From positions 6,634,001-6,698,000 of the forward strand of contig CM055823.1 in assembly GCA_029582265.1 (NCBI GenBank): a DNA stretch of 64,000 nt, read 5' to 3'. The translations under genes were made by a program, and so were the position numbers. The notes below the pieces were generated by a model that was not told where the DNA came from, did no database searches, and was given only the letters and a program-made list of their open reading frames with translations. This stretch comes from Zoroaster sp. YZ-2022 (lineage: Eukaryota; Echinodermata; Asteroidea; Forcipulatida; Zoroasteridae). Below are positions 27,968 to 40,323 of the stretch, in pieces (position 1 is the first letter of the stretch; every line of letters begins with the position of its first letter).

Positions 27968-30900
27968 ATATAATAATAATAATAATAATAATAGCATTTA
28001 TATATAGCGCTCTTACACGACTGAAAGGTATCACAGCGCTTTACAAAATGGATCAACTTAATAATTTCTGAAATTAACAGTGAATAAAATGAGATGTAAT
28101 TCTAAAATTAACAGTGAATAAAATAAGATGTACAACAAAGCTAAAATAAATGAGTCTTAAGTTTACTTTTAAACATCTGAAGTTCACTAGTATGACGAAT
28201 ATCTGATGGGAGATTGTTCCACAGATTTGGCGCAGAAGCAAAGAAACCCTTATTTGCAGAACAAAGATGAGTGCGGGGTTTACAGAGCATCTTTTGGTCA
28301 GAACTAGAGCGAAGTCCACTACGATTAGGTTGGTATAGCGAGATAAGCTCGCATAGATAAGATGGTGCATTATTAGAAAGACAATTAAAAGTAATAGTCA
28401 TAATTTTAAAATCGATACGTTTTTGTACAGGTAGCCAATGAAGCTGTTGGAGGAGCGGAGATACATGGTCAGACTTTTTTGTCTTGAATATGAGTTTAGC
28501 AGCCCTATTTTGAAGTCGCTGAAGTCTTAATTTCTTTGGCTGATGAACCTATGAGAAGTGAGTTAGCGTAGTCAAGTCGAGCAGTTACTAAAGCACGGAC
28601 TGCATGGTGGCATGTGTTATCATCAATGAACATTCTGATACGTGATAAATTACGAAGATGAAAATTAACAGACTTACAAATTGATGATACATGATGGGAC
28701 ATGTTCATTGCACTATCAAATTCTACTCCAAGATTCCTTATAGTTTTGGATGGTTTGATAATAGTTTTACCTATGGTAAAAGAGATATCTGAAAACTTAT
28801 GCAAAATGTTGGGATTGGCAGCAATAAAAAATTCGGTTTTGTCATCATTGAGGAGTAGCATATTTTTAGACATCCATGATTTGATTTCCGAAATGCATTT
28901 AGATAAAGTGGAAATTGCGCGATCTGATTCACCAGGTATTCGGGGATCAACATTAATGTATAACTGAGTGTCATCTGCATAAAAATGGGCTTTGATACCA
29001 GGGTAGCGTGTGATGATATCATACATAGGTTGAGTACTATAAAGAAGGAACATCTGAGGTCCGACACATGAGCCTTGGGGCAAACCGTGAAGAAGAACCT
29101 TAGGATCAGAAAATTCATTGGCGATCCTAACTCTACATGTTCGATTATTAAGGTAGGATTTGAACCAGGCAATAACGTTATTCTTGAAACCAAATACATG
29201 TGATAATCTATGTAACAAAACATCATAATCAATTGTGTCAAAAGCAGCAGACAGATCCAACAACACCACGAAAACAGCCTGCCGATTGTCAAAAGCTTGG
29301 ATGATGTCACTCTTGACTTTCAACAGGGCTGTCTCCGTGCTGTGATTGGGTCTGTAAGCAGATTGGACCTTACAATACAAGTCATTACTACCGATATAAT
29401 CTGATATTTGCAACAAAGCAGCTTTCTCAATTAATTTAGAAAGAAAAGCAGTATTGGAAACGGGCCTGTAATTCTTTAAGATATCCTTATCCAGGGTGGG
29501 CTTCTTCAACAATGGGGTAACCACCGCATCCTTGAGTACTGTGGGAAGGTCCCTGTGGACAATGACATGTTAGCTATAGAAGTAAATATGGGCAGGAGTG
29601 TGGTCAAGTTGTGTTTAACGAGCCAAGTGGGAGAGGATCCAACGTGCAGGATTTATTAGGAGATTTCTTAATTATTTTCGAAATTTCAGCTTCGTTAATT
29701 GTTCTAAATTCACTTATTTCAGGAGCAATTGCATTATGGGGAGGTGGGGTGTAATCTGTCTGGGATGAGTTAATTGTGTTCGGATTTTGACAATTTTGTC
29801 TTCAAAGTAATTACTAAACTTTTGGAAAGATTTATGATTGAAATGGTACATGGAAGTGGTGAAACCTTTCGGTTGAGCAGAGTATTTAAAGTTTTGAAAA
29901 CAATTTTAGTATTGGCAGTGGATAGCTGCTCAGTGTAATACTTAGATTTAACAGAATGTACAATTTTCGAAAATCGGTGAACTTCATCCAGATAAAGATT
30001 ATGATCATGTGGGTTATTACTTTTCTTCCATTTTCTTTCAAGTTTGCGCCTAGCAAGATGTATATCAATAGTATACCAAACGGGTTGAGGTTTAAACTTA
30101 TGTTTACGTTGTAAGTGGACAGTGATTGTTCAATACATAAATTACATTAGAATTATAAAATTTTACTTGGTCATCAAGAGAGGCATCATAGGGAAAACAA
30201 TTGAAAGAAAGTTTGAGGTCTCTAGCAAAAGCTTGATGATCAATGTTACGATAATCCCTGGAGTTAGAAGTGATCAACGCGGTGTTGACTGGTTTAGAAA
30301 ACCTAATGGTACAGTTTACTACGAAATGATCTGAGTTCAAAATGTTCAAAACTTCACTGTCGAGAACAAGTGAGTCATCCGGGTTTGAGATGAGAAGATC
30401 GAGTGTATGGCCGTGTTTTTGTGTAGGTTCAGTTATGTGTTGGTGTAGACCAGCATCATTGAGAGATGTCAGGAAATGCGATGTGTCTGATTTCAACGGC
30501 GTATCAACGTGAATGTTAAAATCACGAGAAGTAACAGCTTACTGGGTAGGGGTGACACTACATCTAGGAGATCGTCAAATTCGTTTAGGAAATCTGAAGT
30601 TTTCAGATGGTTCTTGGGTGAGGGAGGCGGGCGGTACACGGCAGCCTAAGAAAACACGCTTTAAAGGGTCGGTTATGCATGCATATTCAAAGGTGGTAGG
30701 CGAAATGCTGATTTTGGCGAGTGAGAGATTTAGAGCTGTTCTGAAAATTACTGCAACACCACCATGGCAATCTCCGTTACGGGAACATTAACAAAGCGTA
30801 AATCCAGGAGGTGTACATTCAGATATAATAGACGGGATCATTGCTAGACAGCCATGTCTCCACAATGAACATAACATCAATATTCTTATCCATTATGTGT

Positions 30901-31600
30901 TCACATAAGATAACCGATTTGTTACTAAGAGAGTGTGCATTCCAGGAGCTGACGTTAAGTTTATCCAATTCTTCACGATGTAATTTTGCCAGGTTAGATA
31001 TGTTAGCTGTTCTGGGATCTCTGTGTATACCGAGAGTCCGAGTGTTTGTAGTAATGTTAACAGGTATAGAACAAGGTGAGCTAGTAGGACTGGAAGGCAA
31101 GGAATTGTCGCTTTTTGCCATAATATACGCCGACCTCCTCGCTTTCCTCTGGTTTTGAATGAACATATTTTTGACGAACACTTATTCCGAGGGTCTTAAT
31201 TGTTCTCCAGACTTCATTATTAAGCCGGGGCAGTGATTGAAGGGTGCAGTTTCTGAAGGGATTAAGGGAGATAAATTGGTCAGCATTATAGACAAACTTG
31301 TTATCAAGGGTGACGTCGCTGTTTACAGTAGGGCCAGGGTTAGCATGGACATCTCCATATACCAAAATATCAATTTGGAAAGATGCCATTGAGCCTCCAT
31401 AGTAGGCAATGCGAGTTCCAAGGTATTTAAGCCTATGAAATTGTGCACTGATACCTATATGTTTACACTGATGTCTGATGGTAGTAGTAGCATGTACATG
31501 TAGGATTATCTGCCAGGTCGAACAGACAAATTGATGAGCCCACAAAGGCCAGCAAAATAAGAAACACTCCCTGCTGAGTGGCCATTGTTTATTCTCCAAG
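27968..31600 (-). mobile_element. CR1/L2-like non-LTR retrotransposon, near full length, frameshifted
   Basis: Reading down the minus strand there is first an N-terminal region ending in a 2A-like motif (31599-31340). Next come apurinic-endonuclease fragments (NVSSWNAHSLSNK and VETWLSSND near 31000-30830, and GHTLDLLISNPD with LNSDHFVVN near 30400). The reverse transcriptase follows at 29524-28505 with NYRPVSNTAFLSKLIEKA, LLDLSAAFDTIDYD, HGLPQGSCVGP, HFYADDTQLY and LNDDKTEFF. A C-terminal domain ends in LWNNLPSDIRH...FKSKLKTHLF (28401-28141). The 3' end carries a short GCGC-bounded hairpin region and an (AAT)n tail at 27970-27993. The RT frame breaks near 28545 and there are further breaks between 30104 and 29524, so this copy cannot make a full protein. 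The fused endonuclease-RT layout and microsatellite tail fit the CR1/L2 group; the clade was not tested by phylogeny. Confidence 0.88.
28505..29524 (-). pseudogene. Reverse transcriptase core of the CR1/L2-like LINE
   Basis: This 339-residue open stretch covers RT motifs 0 to 7. YADD lies in HFYADDTQLY, and the C-terminal side has RALVTARLDYANSLLIGS, a CR1/L2 hallmark. After the last match the frame drifts (SSAKEIKTSATSK). Homologous residues resume in another frame around 28430, so at least one indel separates it from the C-terminal domain. Confidence 0.88.
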
Positions 31601-33165
31601 AGTTTCAGTTCTGATGAATAGGTATCCTTGAGTGTGTTTACTTTGTTACATAATAAGATAAATCCCAGGCTAATTCCAGGCTGTGAAGAAGCTATGACTC
31701 ACAATCATGGTTGAATAATCAAGTATCTTGAAGATAAACTGATGAGTGCAGCAAATGTAAATGTAAATATAAATGTAACAAATTGCAGTTAAAAACTGCG
31801 ATAAATGCTGGTCTTACTGTGAAACTTCTCCATCCAAATTTGTCCAGGAGTATCCTGATGAACTATTTCACATAATAGGATGTAAATCCAAAGGTTAAAG
31901 ACAATCCAAGTAGAGTTAAATGCACAAAACTGCAGAGCCAAAAACAGATGAACACAGTGACTGAAAATAACTGGCTTATTTATGTCCTTATGAAGCAGCA
32001 ACGGTGGGTCATAATTATTTTCAGTCTCTGAGTCTGACTCTGACTGACTAAGACTAAGAGTGAGTTAATCTAAAACTAGCACTCCGATTCCATGCCCCAC
32101 ATGTACAAAAATTTGATGATTTTTTTTTTTTTTTTAAATTATTTTTTAAATTTCGAATATTTCATGAAAGTGTGATATCGCAATCTGCAGATTGTGCCCA
32201 ATTTTGCTTAATCTCGAGATTGCGCAAATCCCAAGATTGCGCTCACCATATACATGATAACATGTTACTATAGTATAGTCAGATAGTGCACACTTAAATT
32301 TGCATTATGTAACGTAATGTGCCGTGTAATGAAGAATGTACTAACACGTCAACTCGGGCTCGGCCTTCTGCCGACAATTTTTTCAGTGAAATCTTACTCA
32401 CCACCAGTCGTCCTTGTTTAAACATTTTACATAGAAGATTCTTGAATGAAGCCATTTCTGAAGATTATCACCGTGTGCCGGTAGTAAACAAAGTTTCGTG
32501 TGCGATTATGAGTGGATTGATAAGAAAGACTTTCGCGCACGATTGATTTCAATAAAATGATAATCGTGTGTTGTATGATCTGATCGCGCGATCCCGCGAG
32601 AGGCTCGAGGATACAGTACTATCAAAATGATGTGTACGCGCATAATTCACGCATGCATTATTGCACGCGTACTAGACTGGCCATCCATGTCCTTCACTAG
32701 CTGAATGCTGTGCGACTAGACTCGTCAGAGCTGCGAACATTATATTCCAACATTGATAATAATTACCCAATTACAAAATTAACTGGCATTGCCGGATCCA
32801 GGAAGATCGCCGTGCACGAGCACTGACCCTACGTTTTTGAGTGTGTGCCACCCCCCACCTTTTAGCAGTGTTCCCCATTTTGTCGTGTGCCCCTCCCCCT
32901 TTCGAGATCCTGGCTCCGCCCCTGAAAATTACCAAATTATTATCATAAATAAAGCAAGAACAAACTTGATGATTGTGATCATTGTGAACTATTCTGTCTG
33001 AATTGGTCTCATGTCAGAGGAAACACAAATATATTATACCATGGAGGAAGGAACACATGATTATACACATTTACAAAATGATAGCAAGTTTTTTTTGTGT
33101 CCAAGCCAAGTGTTTTCTGAAAAAATTATGAATGTTTTTTTTAAAGTAAGACTAATTGCGGTGAC

Positions 33166-33265
33166 ACCATGTGGAATCTCAATTGAGTAGTAATTAGTTC
33201 TGAAAAGAACTGGTGGTACAACTCGACGTTTCAATCAGTATGCTCTGATCGTCCTCAGGAGAATG
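33166..33265 (-). repeat. Hammerhead-like / stem-loop repeat, best-preserved copy
   Basis: On the minus strand CTGAGGA (33252-33258) is followed by a helix GATCAG-AGCATA-CTGATT and GAAA (33229-33232), then CGTC. CTC before the core pairs with GAG after it (33222-33261 overall). Downstream are AGTTCTTTTCAGAACT and GGTGTCACCGC. Confidence 0.6.
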
Positions 33266-34628
33266 TTTTTTTTCACACTTTTCATGACGTCGACTCCGCA
33301 TTGAGCAAACATCTTCACAGGCATGGTATAGTTTAACCCTCCTACTTTAGCTGAACTTTAGTGGCAAGTAGCTATAGAGGTCAAAATCAGTCAACTGTTG
33401 ACCCAAATGTGCACACATGGGGACATTTTTTACTGGTTTTGACTGTCATTTTGACCATCCTCAACAATACAAGATGATGCTTTTACTGGCGAAAACAGTC
33501 AACTCATTTTGACCTGTGAATGTACTTACTACACGTAAGGTTTGATAGGGTTTGACTTTTAAGTGCACTAGATATACCTTGGGAAGTATATCAACATTTT
33601 GACTTATTGGCAAGTCAACCGTGACATTTTGACCCTTGTCGTCACACAGAAAGGAAATTTTAAAGTTTATCTGGATTCAAAGATGGTAAGCATACTCATA
33701 GAAGCAGTCCAGCGTGTGGTTATTTTTTCCTAAGGTAAACTATGGTAAGTTTTAGTTGCCTTGGCCATTTTTATGTTGATGATCATGGTGGGGGGGGGGG
33801 GGGATTGGGCTACCCCTATATTGAAAATGTTCAGTCCTCCCCCCCCCCCCATCGCTGATGGTGGTAATGCTCATGATGACAATGATTGTGATTATGACAA
33901 TGATTGTGGCAATGACGAATCAATATAGTGATGACAATTACAGGGATATGATTTGACAAATGTATCAAATCCTGAAGTGGGTAGTAGGCATGGGTCTCCC
34001 TTTGGTGTCGAGAACAAAGCCCCCTAAACCTCCTGGATGTTTAATTTTGGAGGATTTACAGACTCTCCACATTCCCACAAACAAGAAATGAGAGGTTTGG
34101 ACACAATACAGGCTACTTTTTTCTTTCCTTGGTGGCTACTTCTCTTCTTTCACAAAAACTTTAAGGAGATTGGTAAAAAAAATCCTGATATCAGGAAAAA
34201 TCCTGAGAAATCACTGGCCTGCAATGGTGATTATAATGATTTATGTACAAGTGAAATAAAACAAAAAGTGATACAACTTATGTACAATTTATGAAATATT
34301 CAATTTATTTCCAATTAATTAAAATCATAGGTTTGGAATGTCAATGAAGTAATGATACACAAACAACATGATTGTACACTGCATAATGTTTTTTTTTTTC
34401 TGATAGGGAGTGGCAGGGGTGAATCCAAAATAGCGCAGAGTGGGTGGATTCCTACAAGAAAGTGGAAATCTCAGATTTTTCTTTTCTCACAGTACTATAA
34501 TATTAAAACCACATACATAAGCTATAAGGGCATGTGCAGTCTTCCACTTTTAAACAATTTCCGACATCTGAATTTCATAATTTGTTTTTGTTCATTTTAC
34601 CCTCCTACTATCGATAATAATAATAATG

Positions 34629-35003
34629 ATAACCCTCCTACTGTTTGACCATTTGAAAACATTCAAAATTTCCACTTACCAAAATGCCCATTGGTTTTGT
34701 ACACACATGGTGATACCATTTGAACAGTGTTGGTAGCAAGCTTTACTACCATTCAAATCCATTCAAATGCATAGAGGGTCCATTGATTCACCACTTAGAA
34801 GTATCCAAACAAGGTTTTGTATTAGCTGTACTACCATTTGGAAAGATCCAAACAAGGTTTTGTATTAGCTGACCTACCATTCAAAACCATTTGGGGGAAT
34901 CAATACTATACACAGTTATTTTACCATTCAAAACCACAAAAGCGAATGGTTTCAAATGGTGGATCAACTTGTATGAAAAAGGTACCAGAAGTAGGAGGGA
35001 TAA
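34629..35003. mobile_element. MITE, CCCTCCTAC family, second copy
   Basis: Same orientation and structure as 22063-22434. The terminal TTAA has decayed to ATAA on the left and ATAAT on the right. Confidence 0.75.
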
Positions 35004-35586
35004 TGAACATTTGTAATGTGCCGGTATCCGTCAAAAGAGACGCTCATGGCGCAGTGACACATCAGTGTAAACAAGAAAACAAAATACATGGTAAGAAGAA
35101 TGCAATATAAAATAACAAGGAACAATGGTTGTAAAAAAAGGCCGACTGACCCTGGTCAGAATATGCTAGGCAACGACGATATTCTGACAAGGAAAAACCC
35201 TGCACTTTAGTGGAAAGTTGCTGAAGAGGCCAAAAGCAGTCAACTGCCTAGGGTCTAGAGGACAAAGCCCCCTGAACCTCCTGAATGTTTAACTCTCCAC
35301 ATCACCACAAATAAGAAACTAGAGGTTTGGACACAATACTTCTTTCTTTCCATGGTGGCTACTTCTCTTTCAAGAAAATTTTGAGTCCGAGCGACATTTG
35401 TAAAAATATCCTGAAATCAGGAAAAATCCTGAGAAATCACAGGTCTGTTTTTTGGCAATGCGCTCCCCTGTATATCTCATGTACTTTACCGTCCCTTTTT
35501 TGCGACCCTGGAAGGCATTCCAATGTTTTCTGTCCGATCATTGTGCTATTTTGGCTGAGGTCTGGACATGCGATAAAGTCTTACTG

Positions 35587-38500
35587 TCAAACCCCCTTAT
35601 TCAGAAATATTATGCACCTATGTAGCCACTTAACAGTATTCTCCATTCCTGGTGACGGATAAGCATCTTGGAGAATTTGACACGAATCAAGGAGGCCCTG
35701 GTATCTTTCCTTCACATCAAAATTTAAGAAGCGTTGGAGCTTTCGGAGACAGACGGGGCAAAGCACCAGTGGCTGAGCCAGTGCTTCCGAGACTGACTTG
35801 CTCTCGTTCATTGAGCACTCGAAGAAGACACAGTGATTAAGGCCGAAGAGATGAGAAGTTTCATGGGTGGCAACCTGCAGACAATAAAAATCAAATTTAG
35901 TTAATTTCAAAGCAGACAATAGTTTTTGGTGACCGACAAAAACAAAATTGACCAGAAAGTTGCTATAATTCAGTAAACCTTTTGTCCTTCTGTTACCAAT
36001 TGTTAACCCTAACCTTCCCAAATCTTCCAAAATCCTCTTTGCTAAAGTGAAGGATTTTGAAGGATTGAGGTTACATCAGGGGGGGGGACATGCCCCTCCC
36101 CCAAGTGCCCCCCCAGAAATAAATCCCGATAGTGTCCCCCCCCCCCAAAAAAAAGGAAAAACCCATACCCCTGGACCCCCTCTGAAATACATAGTACATG
36201 GCCAGGGACCCTCCCTGCATGCATGGAGCAATAAACAGTGTCCACTGACCCAAGCACTGACCTTGCAATCACTACAACAAACATGTACATGTACCATGGA
36301 AAGGCAAGTATGCCTAATAACCTCAATCCTCCAAAATCCTTCACTTTGGCAAAGAGGATTTTGGAGGATTTGGGAAGGTTAGGGTTAATGAGTCAAAATG
36401 TCCTTCCGTTACCATGGAAATGCCCCTTAGCCAAAAAAAAAGAAGATCCGGTTTCTGGTCTCCAGACACGTCGCCCCAGAGCCGTGTGTTGCCATTTTAA
36501 TTTTCTTTTTTGTTGCTATGAAACGATGTCCAATTCAGGCTTATATTGCTGGATCGATTGGAATTCTGCCGTGAGCACTGTGTTTTTCACATAGCGGTAC
36601 ACTGTAAGAACGCCTGATGTGTGAGTTCTCTCATAGCCACCATACTTTTTGTATGGGAAATTTGGTCTGGTTCAAATATTCACGTATTTCATTTGTTCAC
36701 TGATTACCTACCCACCCCCCAAAAAAAAAAAAATAAATAAAAAACCCCAAAAACCAAAAAACGGGTCAACGCACCAATTTTGAAGCCAACCTATGACCAG
36801 AAACCATTTTGACCTGTAAATGTACATAATTTTTTTATTACACGTAAGGTTCGACAGTTCGACTTTTGAAGTGCACTAGATATACATGTACCTTGTGAAG
36901 TATATCAACATTTTGACTGATTTTGACCCTTGCAGTGACAGAAGGGTTAATTAGAGCCTTTCCAACATTTATTGTTTGACCATCGTTAGTTCATTTTGGT
37001 GCTAAATAACTGACATTGAATCAAGCTTTTGACAATAATTTTGCACCTCAAAAGTATCTAATTTCAAGGTTTTCATAAATTCTAAAACAAATTTTGCCAG
37101 GAATTGCCAGTAAAATAACAAACAGCACATGGGTGTATGAAGTGCTCCTCCGTAAGGCCAAAAAAAGTCATCAGTCGGCTTCGAAATCATTTTTTTTTTT
37201 TGGTTTTGTTTTAGATTTTTTATTAACCCTCCTATAGGTTTAACAATCAAAGACACTCAAAATTTCCAAGTAACTCCCAACCCATTGACTTTGTGCAGTG
37301 CACTCAAATAAATGGAAGGACATGTGGGTATGGTAGGAGGTCAAACCAAAACCACTCAACTGTATATGTAGTAGGCCTACATACACAGCTCTGTGTGACT
37401 CTGCATATAACTTATGTAGGACATACACACGTGTGGTTGACTGCCACTAACAAGGAATATATGCACATGTATACGCTGGGAACAAATTTCCCATACAAAG
37501 TATGGTGATGAGGAGAGGCCTAAAATATCAGGCAAACATTCATACCCCTATGTGAAAATGTCGTTTAACCCTTTCCTTACCATAGGCGACTTTAGTCGAC
37601 CAAGCTTTCACACAAAAAAGCACTCAAGCCGGAGCACAAAGGCCATTTGTTATAAAGCTGTAGTTTTGTCCATGTTCACCCTCCATACCCAAGCTTACAA
37701 TGGTTGGAAAGAGCAAGATTGGATCTTTCCATTGATGGTGAAATAAAATAAGGTTGCTATTATGCAATCCCTTCAAACTGGAGTGGAAAAATCCAAAATG
37801 CCAAACACCTACGGAGCGCCATGTGTTTGTGTACAAAAAAGTGTTTGAGTTTACAGATCACACTGAGGAAACAAAGACCGAGAACTTGGACATTTATTGA
37901 CCGATCTTAATGTTTTTGGATTTTATGAAAGGGAATTCAATAAGTAAGATATTATTTATTATTTTATTTTGCTGTAAAACGATATCTTCAGGGTGATAAT
38001 AGAGTTTGTAAAATTGGCCTTTGAACACAAGCTTTCTGTTGTGTAAGAATGTGTGCTTCACGCTTGAGTGGTCAAACAATGCGGTCACCAGCGGTTGTTT
38101 ATGTCAAAACAATTCGGTACTGAGAGGGTTAAAACAGCACGGCAGAATTCCAATCGATCCAGCAATTTTGGCAGCAATTAGACATCGTTTCATAGCAACA
38201 ACAACAAAAATATTTAAAAAATTAAAAATGCCGATACGTGGGTCTGAGGTGACGTGCTCAGAGACCAGACTTTTTTTTTGGCCTAAAATAGTTTACCCTC
38301 AGCAATTTCCATAGCAGATCTCCGTCGACAACAACCGAGGTTTCTTCATCATTGTCGTCCTCCTCTGTATCATTTATTTCATCGTTCGCATCCAGAGGGT
38401 CGTCTTTCTTGAAGCTAAGGGGTTCGTATCTTCCAAAGCTGAGAACAGCACATCGGTGCTGGAATGACGCTTCCCCTAAGACAAAATTCAGTTCGTCTTT

Positions 38501-39100
38501 AGGATACAAATCAGTCCATGTAAACCCAAGTATAAATTCCTTTCTTGGGGTACCGGTTAAGGTGTGTAACTTTGTGTACAAGTCCGTTACCAAGAACTGC
38601 TTTTTCTTCGTTTTGGTGTGGTACCGGCTGACAAGATTCAGATCTTTATTTATGTCGCGTGGAGCTTCCAATCTGATGTCCAAACCGGGGAAATAAGTCT
38701 GTAGGAAATGGACCAAGAATTGCACCAAGTCGAATCCAGGAACCCGAAACGTGGACGTAACAACTTCTGGGAAGTTTTCGAGAGGACAGAAGTGAAGAAT
38801 TTTGGGTTTATCAAGGAGGTCCGATTTAAAAATGAGCCCCGCACTCAATTCCAGTGTGGCTTTCCACATCCTGTAAGTCTGGCGTCCCACCTTTGTAACT
38901 GACGATTTGTGCTGAAACAGCGCCGAGGATCCCGACTCAATGCATAACTCCATATCATCCGAAAGACAATCGGCAGAAAGTTCAAATAAATCTTGGACAT
39001 CTTTGTCAAATTGTCTTAAATCATGCACGAGATATTTGACAAGTTTATGGCGTTTGCCTTCTGGTGTATTGGTACATAACAAAGCCATTTTTATTATCAA
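35587..39100 (-). CDS. AMZ: Archaemetzincin (AMZ1/AMZ2-type zinc metallopeptidase), two exons, complete
   Basis: This is a predicted zinc-dependent peptidase of the archaelysin family. Exon 1 is 38297-39100 and exon 2 is 35587-35874. The joint is phase 0 (AGG|GTAAAC ... TTGTCTGCAG|GTT) and gives 363 residues; a second Met four codons in (position 39088) would give 359. Residues 268-280 hold the family signature: HETSHLFGLNHC followed by VFFEC, SMN and a distal CPVC pair, that is HExxHxxGxxxC-x4-CxM...CxxC, including the Met-turn and the four structural cysteines. Upstream, FTWTDLYPKDELNFVLGEAS matches the family's DLYP...NFVFGQA block. An acidic stretch (about residues 243-256, rich in D, E and N) precedes the junction. 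Length agrees with animal AMZ2 (about 360). The 2.4 kb intron is almost entirely transposon sequence. The choice between AMZ1 and AMZ2 cannot be made here. Confidence 0.93.
36003..36388. mobile_element. TTAA-flanked MITE with long inverted ends
   Basis: Inverted arms of about 65 bp begin CCCTAACCTTCCCAAAT. The centre holds a G/C-run segment related to the CAGCGGCGTAGCC elements. It lies inside the archaemetzincin intron. Confidence 0.75.
36436..36800. repeat. CCGGTTTCTGG-family repeat (DNA-transposon-like)
   Basis: Ends CCGGTTTCTGGTCTC and GACCAGAAACC. Inside are AAACGATGTCCAATT, TGCTGGATCGATTGGAATTC and CATAGGGGTATGAACGTT-like landmarks. Other copies lie at 2660-2965, 38133-38280 (partial), 47490-47840, 48840-49185 and 61040-61830 (interrupted). 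Confidence 0.7.
37565..38132. mobile_element. TTAA-flanked MITE, CCCTTTCC family, second copy
   Basis: Same family and orientation as 21345-21902, here in the archaemetzincin intron. Its right TTAA abuts another repeat directly. Confidence 0.75.
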
Positions 39101-39612
39101 ATTCTATCTCTAAACCATGCATCAAGCGAGAATCAGTTTCTAAATGGATACATTTTTACATTTTTTATGCATATCTGCTCGTCTATCTAGTCCCCAGACT
39201 CAACTGTCAAGTTGAACATTACTGTGTCAGTGTGTGTCATGTGGCACCGGCCGGTGACAAGGCGGAAATGGAGCACAACCTAACTCGGATTCCATCGGGC
39301 GTCAGTAGATTAAAAGTGGGCACTCAATCAAATCATCACTAGGAAAGACGTTACCTACAAGAAGAAGCTAGCGTTACTCATAAACGTAGAAAGAAAAAAA
39401 TAACTCTTTTGACCCGTTTATCCACGTTCAGCACAAAACAGTGCACCTGTCGCAAATACAAACCGCAAAGGATCATGAGTTTACAATCGGAGCGACAGCG
39501 CCATCACGCGGCAGTGAAAAAGTTATTTACAACACACATGTACGCGATACTGTTGTTGTGTATTTTTAGCTATACATGAGTTAGTTGTCACTTTTCTAAC
39601 AGTTTGTTTTCG

Positions 39613-39674
39613 ATGGGAGGTGTTGATCATTGTTCTGTTTTAGGTTGCAGTAATGACCAACGTTATCCAGAAAG
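39613..39674 (+). CDS. Possible first exon of a THAP/C2CH-type zinc-finger gene
   Basis: An ATG opens MGGVDHCSVLGCSNDQRYPER, followed at once by a possible donor (AG|GTATGA, phase 2). The Cys-x4-Cys pair, followed by N-D-x-R-Y-P, resembles the start of THAP-like C2CH domains, and the short exon length suits them. It starts about 510 bp from the archaemetzincin start codon on the opposite strand, so the two could share a promoter. No second exon with the C-terminal Cys/His pair was recognised downstream. It is therefore only a candidate; chance similarity is possible. Confidence 0.35.
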
Positions 39675-39871
39675 GTATGAACTTTGTTATACATAAATGG
39701 ATTTACAAAATAAAAGATTTTCTCACTGCGGTTTAGCCTGAAGATCTGACGTCAATGAAGTATGCTATTTAACATGTTTAATAAGTATTAAATCACGCAC
39801 GTGCTCAGTCAAGCACCACTGTGCTACTACTAACTAGTAGTAGTGATCACTAGTACTGGTTGGCAAATTCA

Positions 39872-40323
39872 AAGGGTAGAATGTCGTATCTGGCCGCCAC
39901 TATTTTTCTTTAAATATAACCAATAATGTAATCTTACCTACCTGGTAAGGTGGAGAACATATGGATGATGATGGACATATACTTCAAATTATTCCAGGAT
40001 ATTTATTTCATGAAAAATCAGGCATTTTTGGTATACGACGACTTCCTCAGTCATATCAGTCTAATCTTGTAAACTCCACAATTAGTGACCAACACAGTCA
40101 TTGTACATGCGTAGTGGCAACTATAATAGGATCCTTCTATTTTCTGAAGGGGAGGATTTTTTTAGAAGGGTAATCAAGTCCGAAAACCATCATAAAAGTG
40201 GATTTTAAAGATAATTTTCACTCTGTACCACCAAAAATCGATAGAATGATTTTTTAACTGGTTGCAAAAAAAATCCAAAAAAGCCCTTAAAAAGTGGCGG
40301 CTGGATACGACATTCTTTCCAAT
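39872..40323 (+). mobile_element. MITE with GGGTAGAATGTCGTAT ends
   Basis: Left GGGTAGAATGTCGTATC...GCCGCCACT and right AGTGGCGGCTGGATACGACA. Further copies cluster at 53053-54660. Confidence 0.7.

Larger units (their letters stand above)
20402..28060. other. No gene recognised; repeats only
   Basis: Apart from the SINEs, MITEs and hairpins listed, 20402-20712, 22435-23519 and 23760-24764 are AT-rich unique-looking sequence without a recognisable coding block. 27087-27165 is a SINE-like tail fragment, and 27170-27960 shows LINE-3'UTR-like sequence only. Confidence 0.6.
31601..35586. other. No gene recognised
   Basis: Contains a fragment of the CACAGTGACTGAAAATA repeat (31946-32030), a degraded CCTGGCTCCGCCCCTG end (32920), the hammerhead-like repeat, a TTAA-type element starting at 33338, poly-G/poly-C runs near 33790-33850 and the MITE at 34629. 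No conserved protein block is visible. Confidence 0.6.

Noticed and set aside
30513..30791. 92-codon plus-strand frame
   Set aside because: Antisense to the endonuclease region of the LINE; no independent support.
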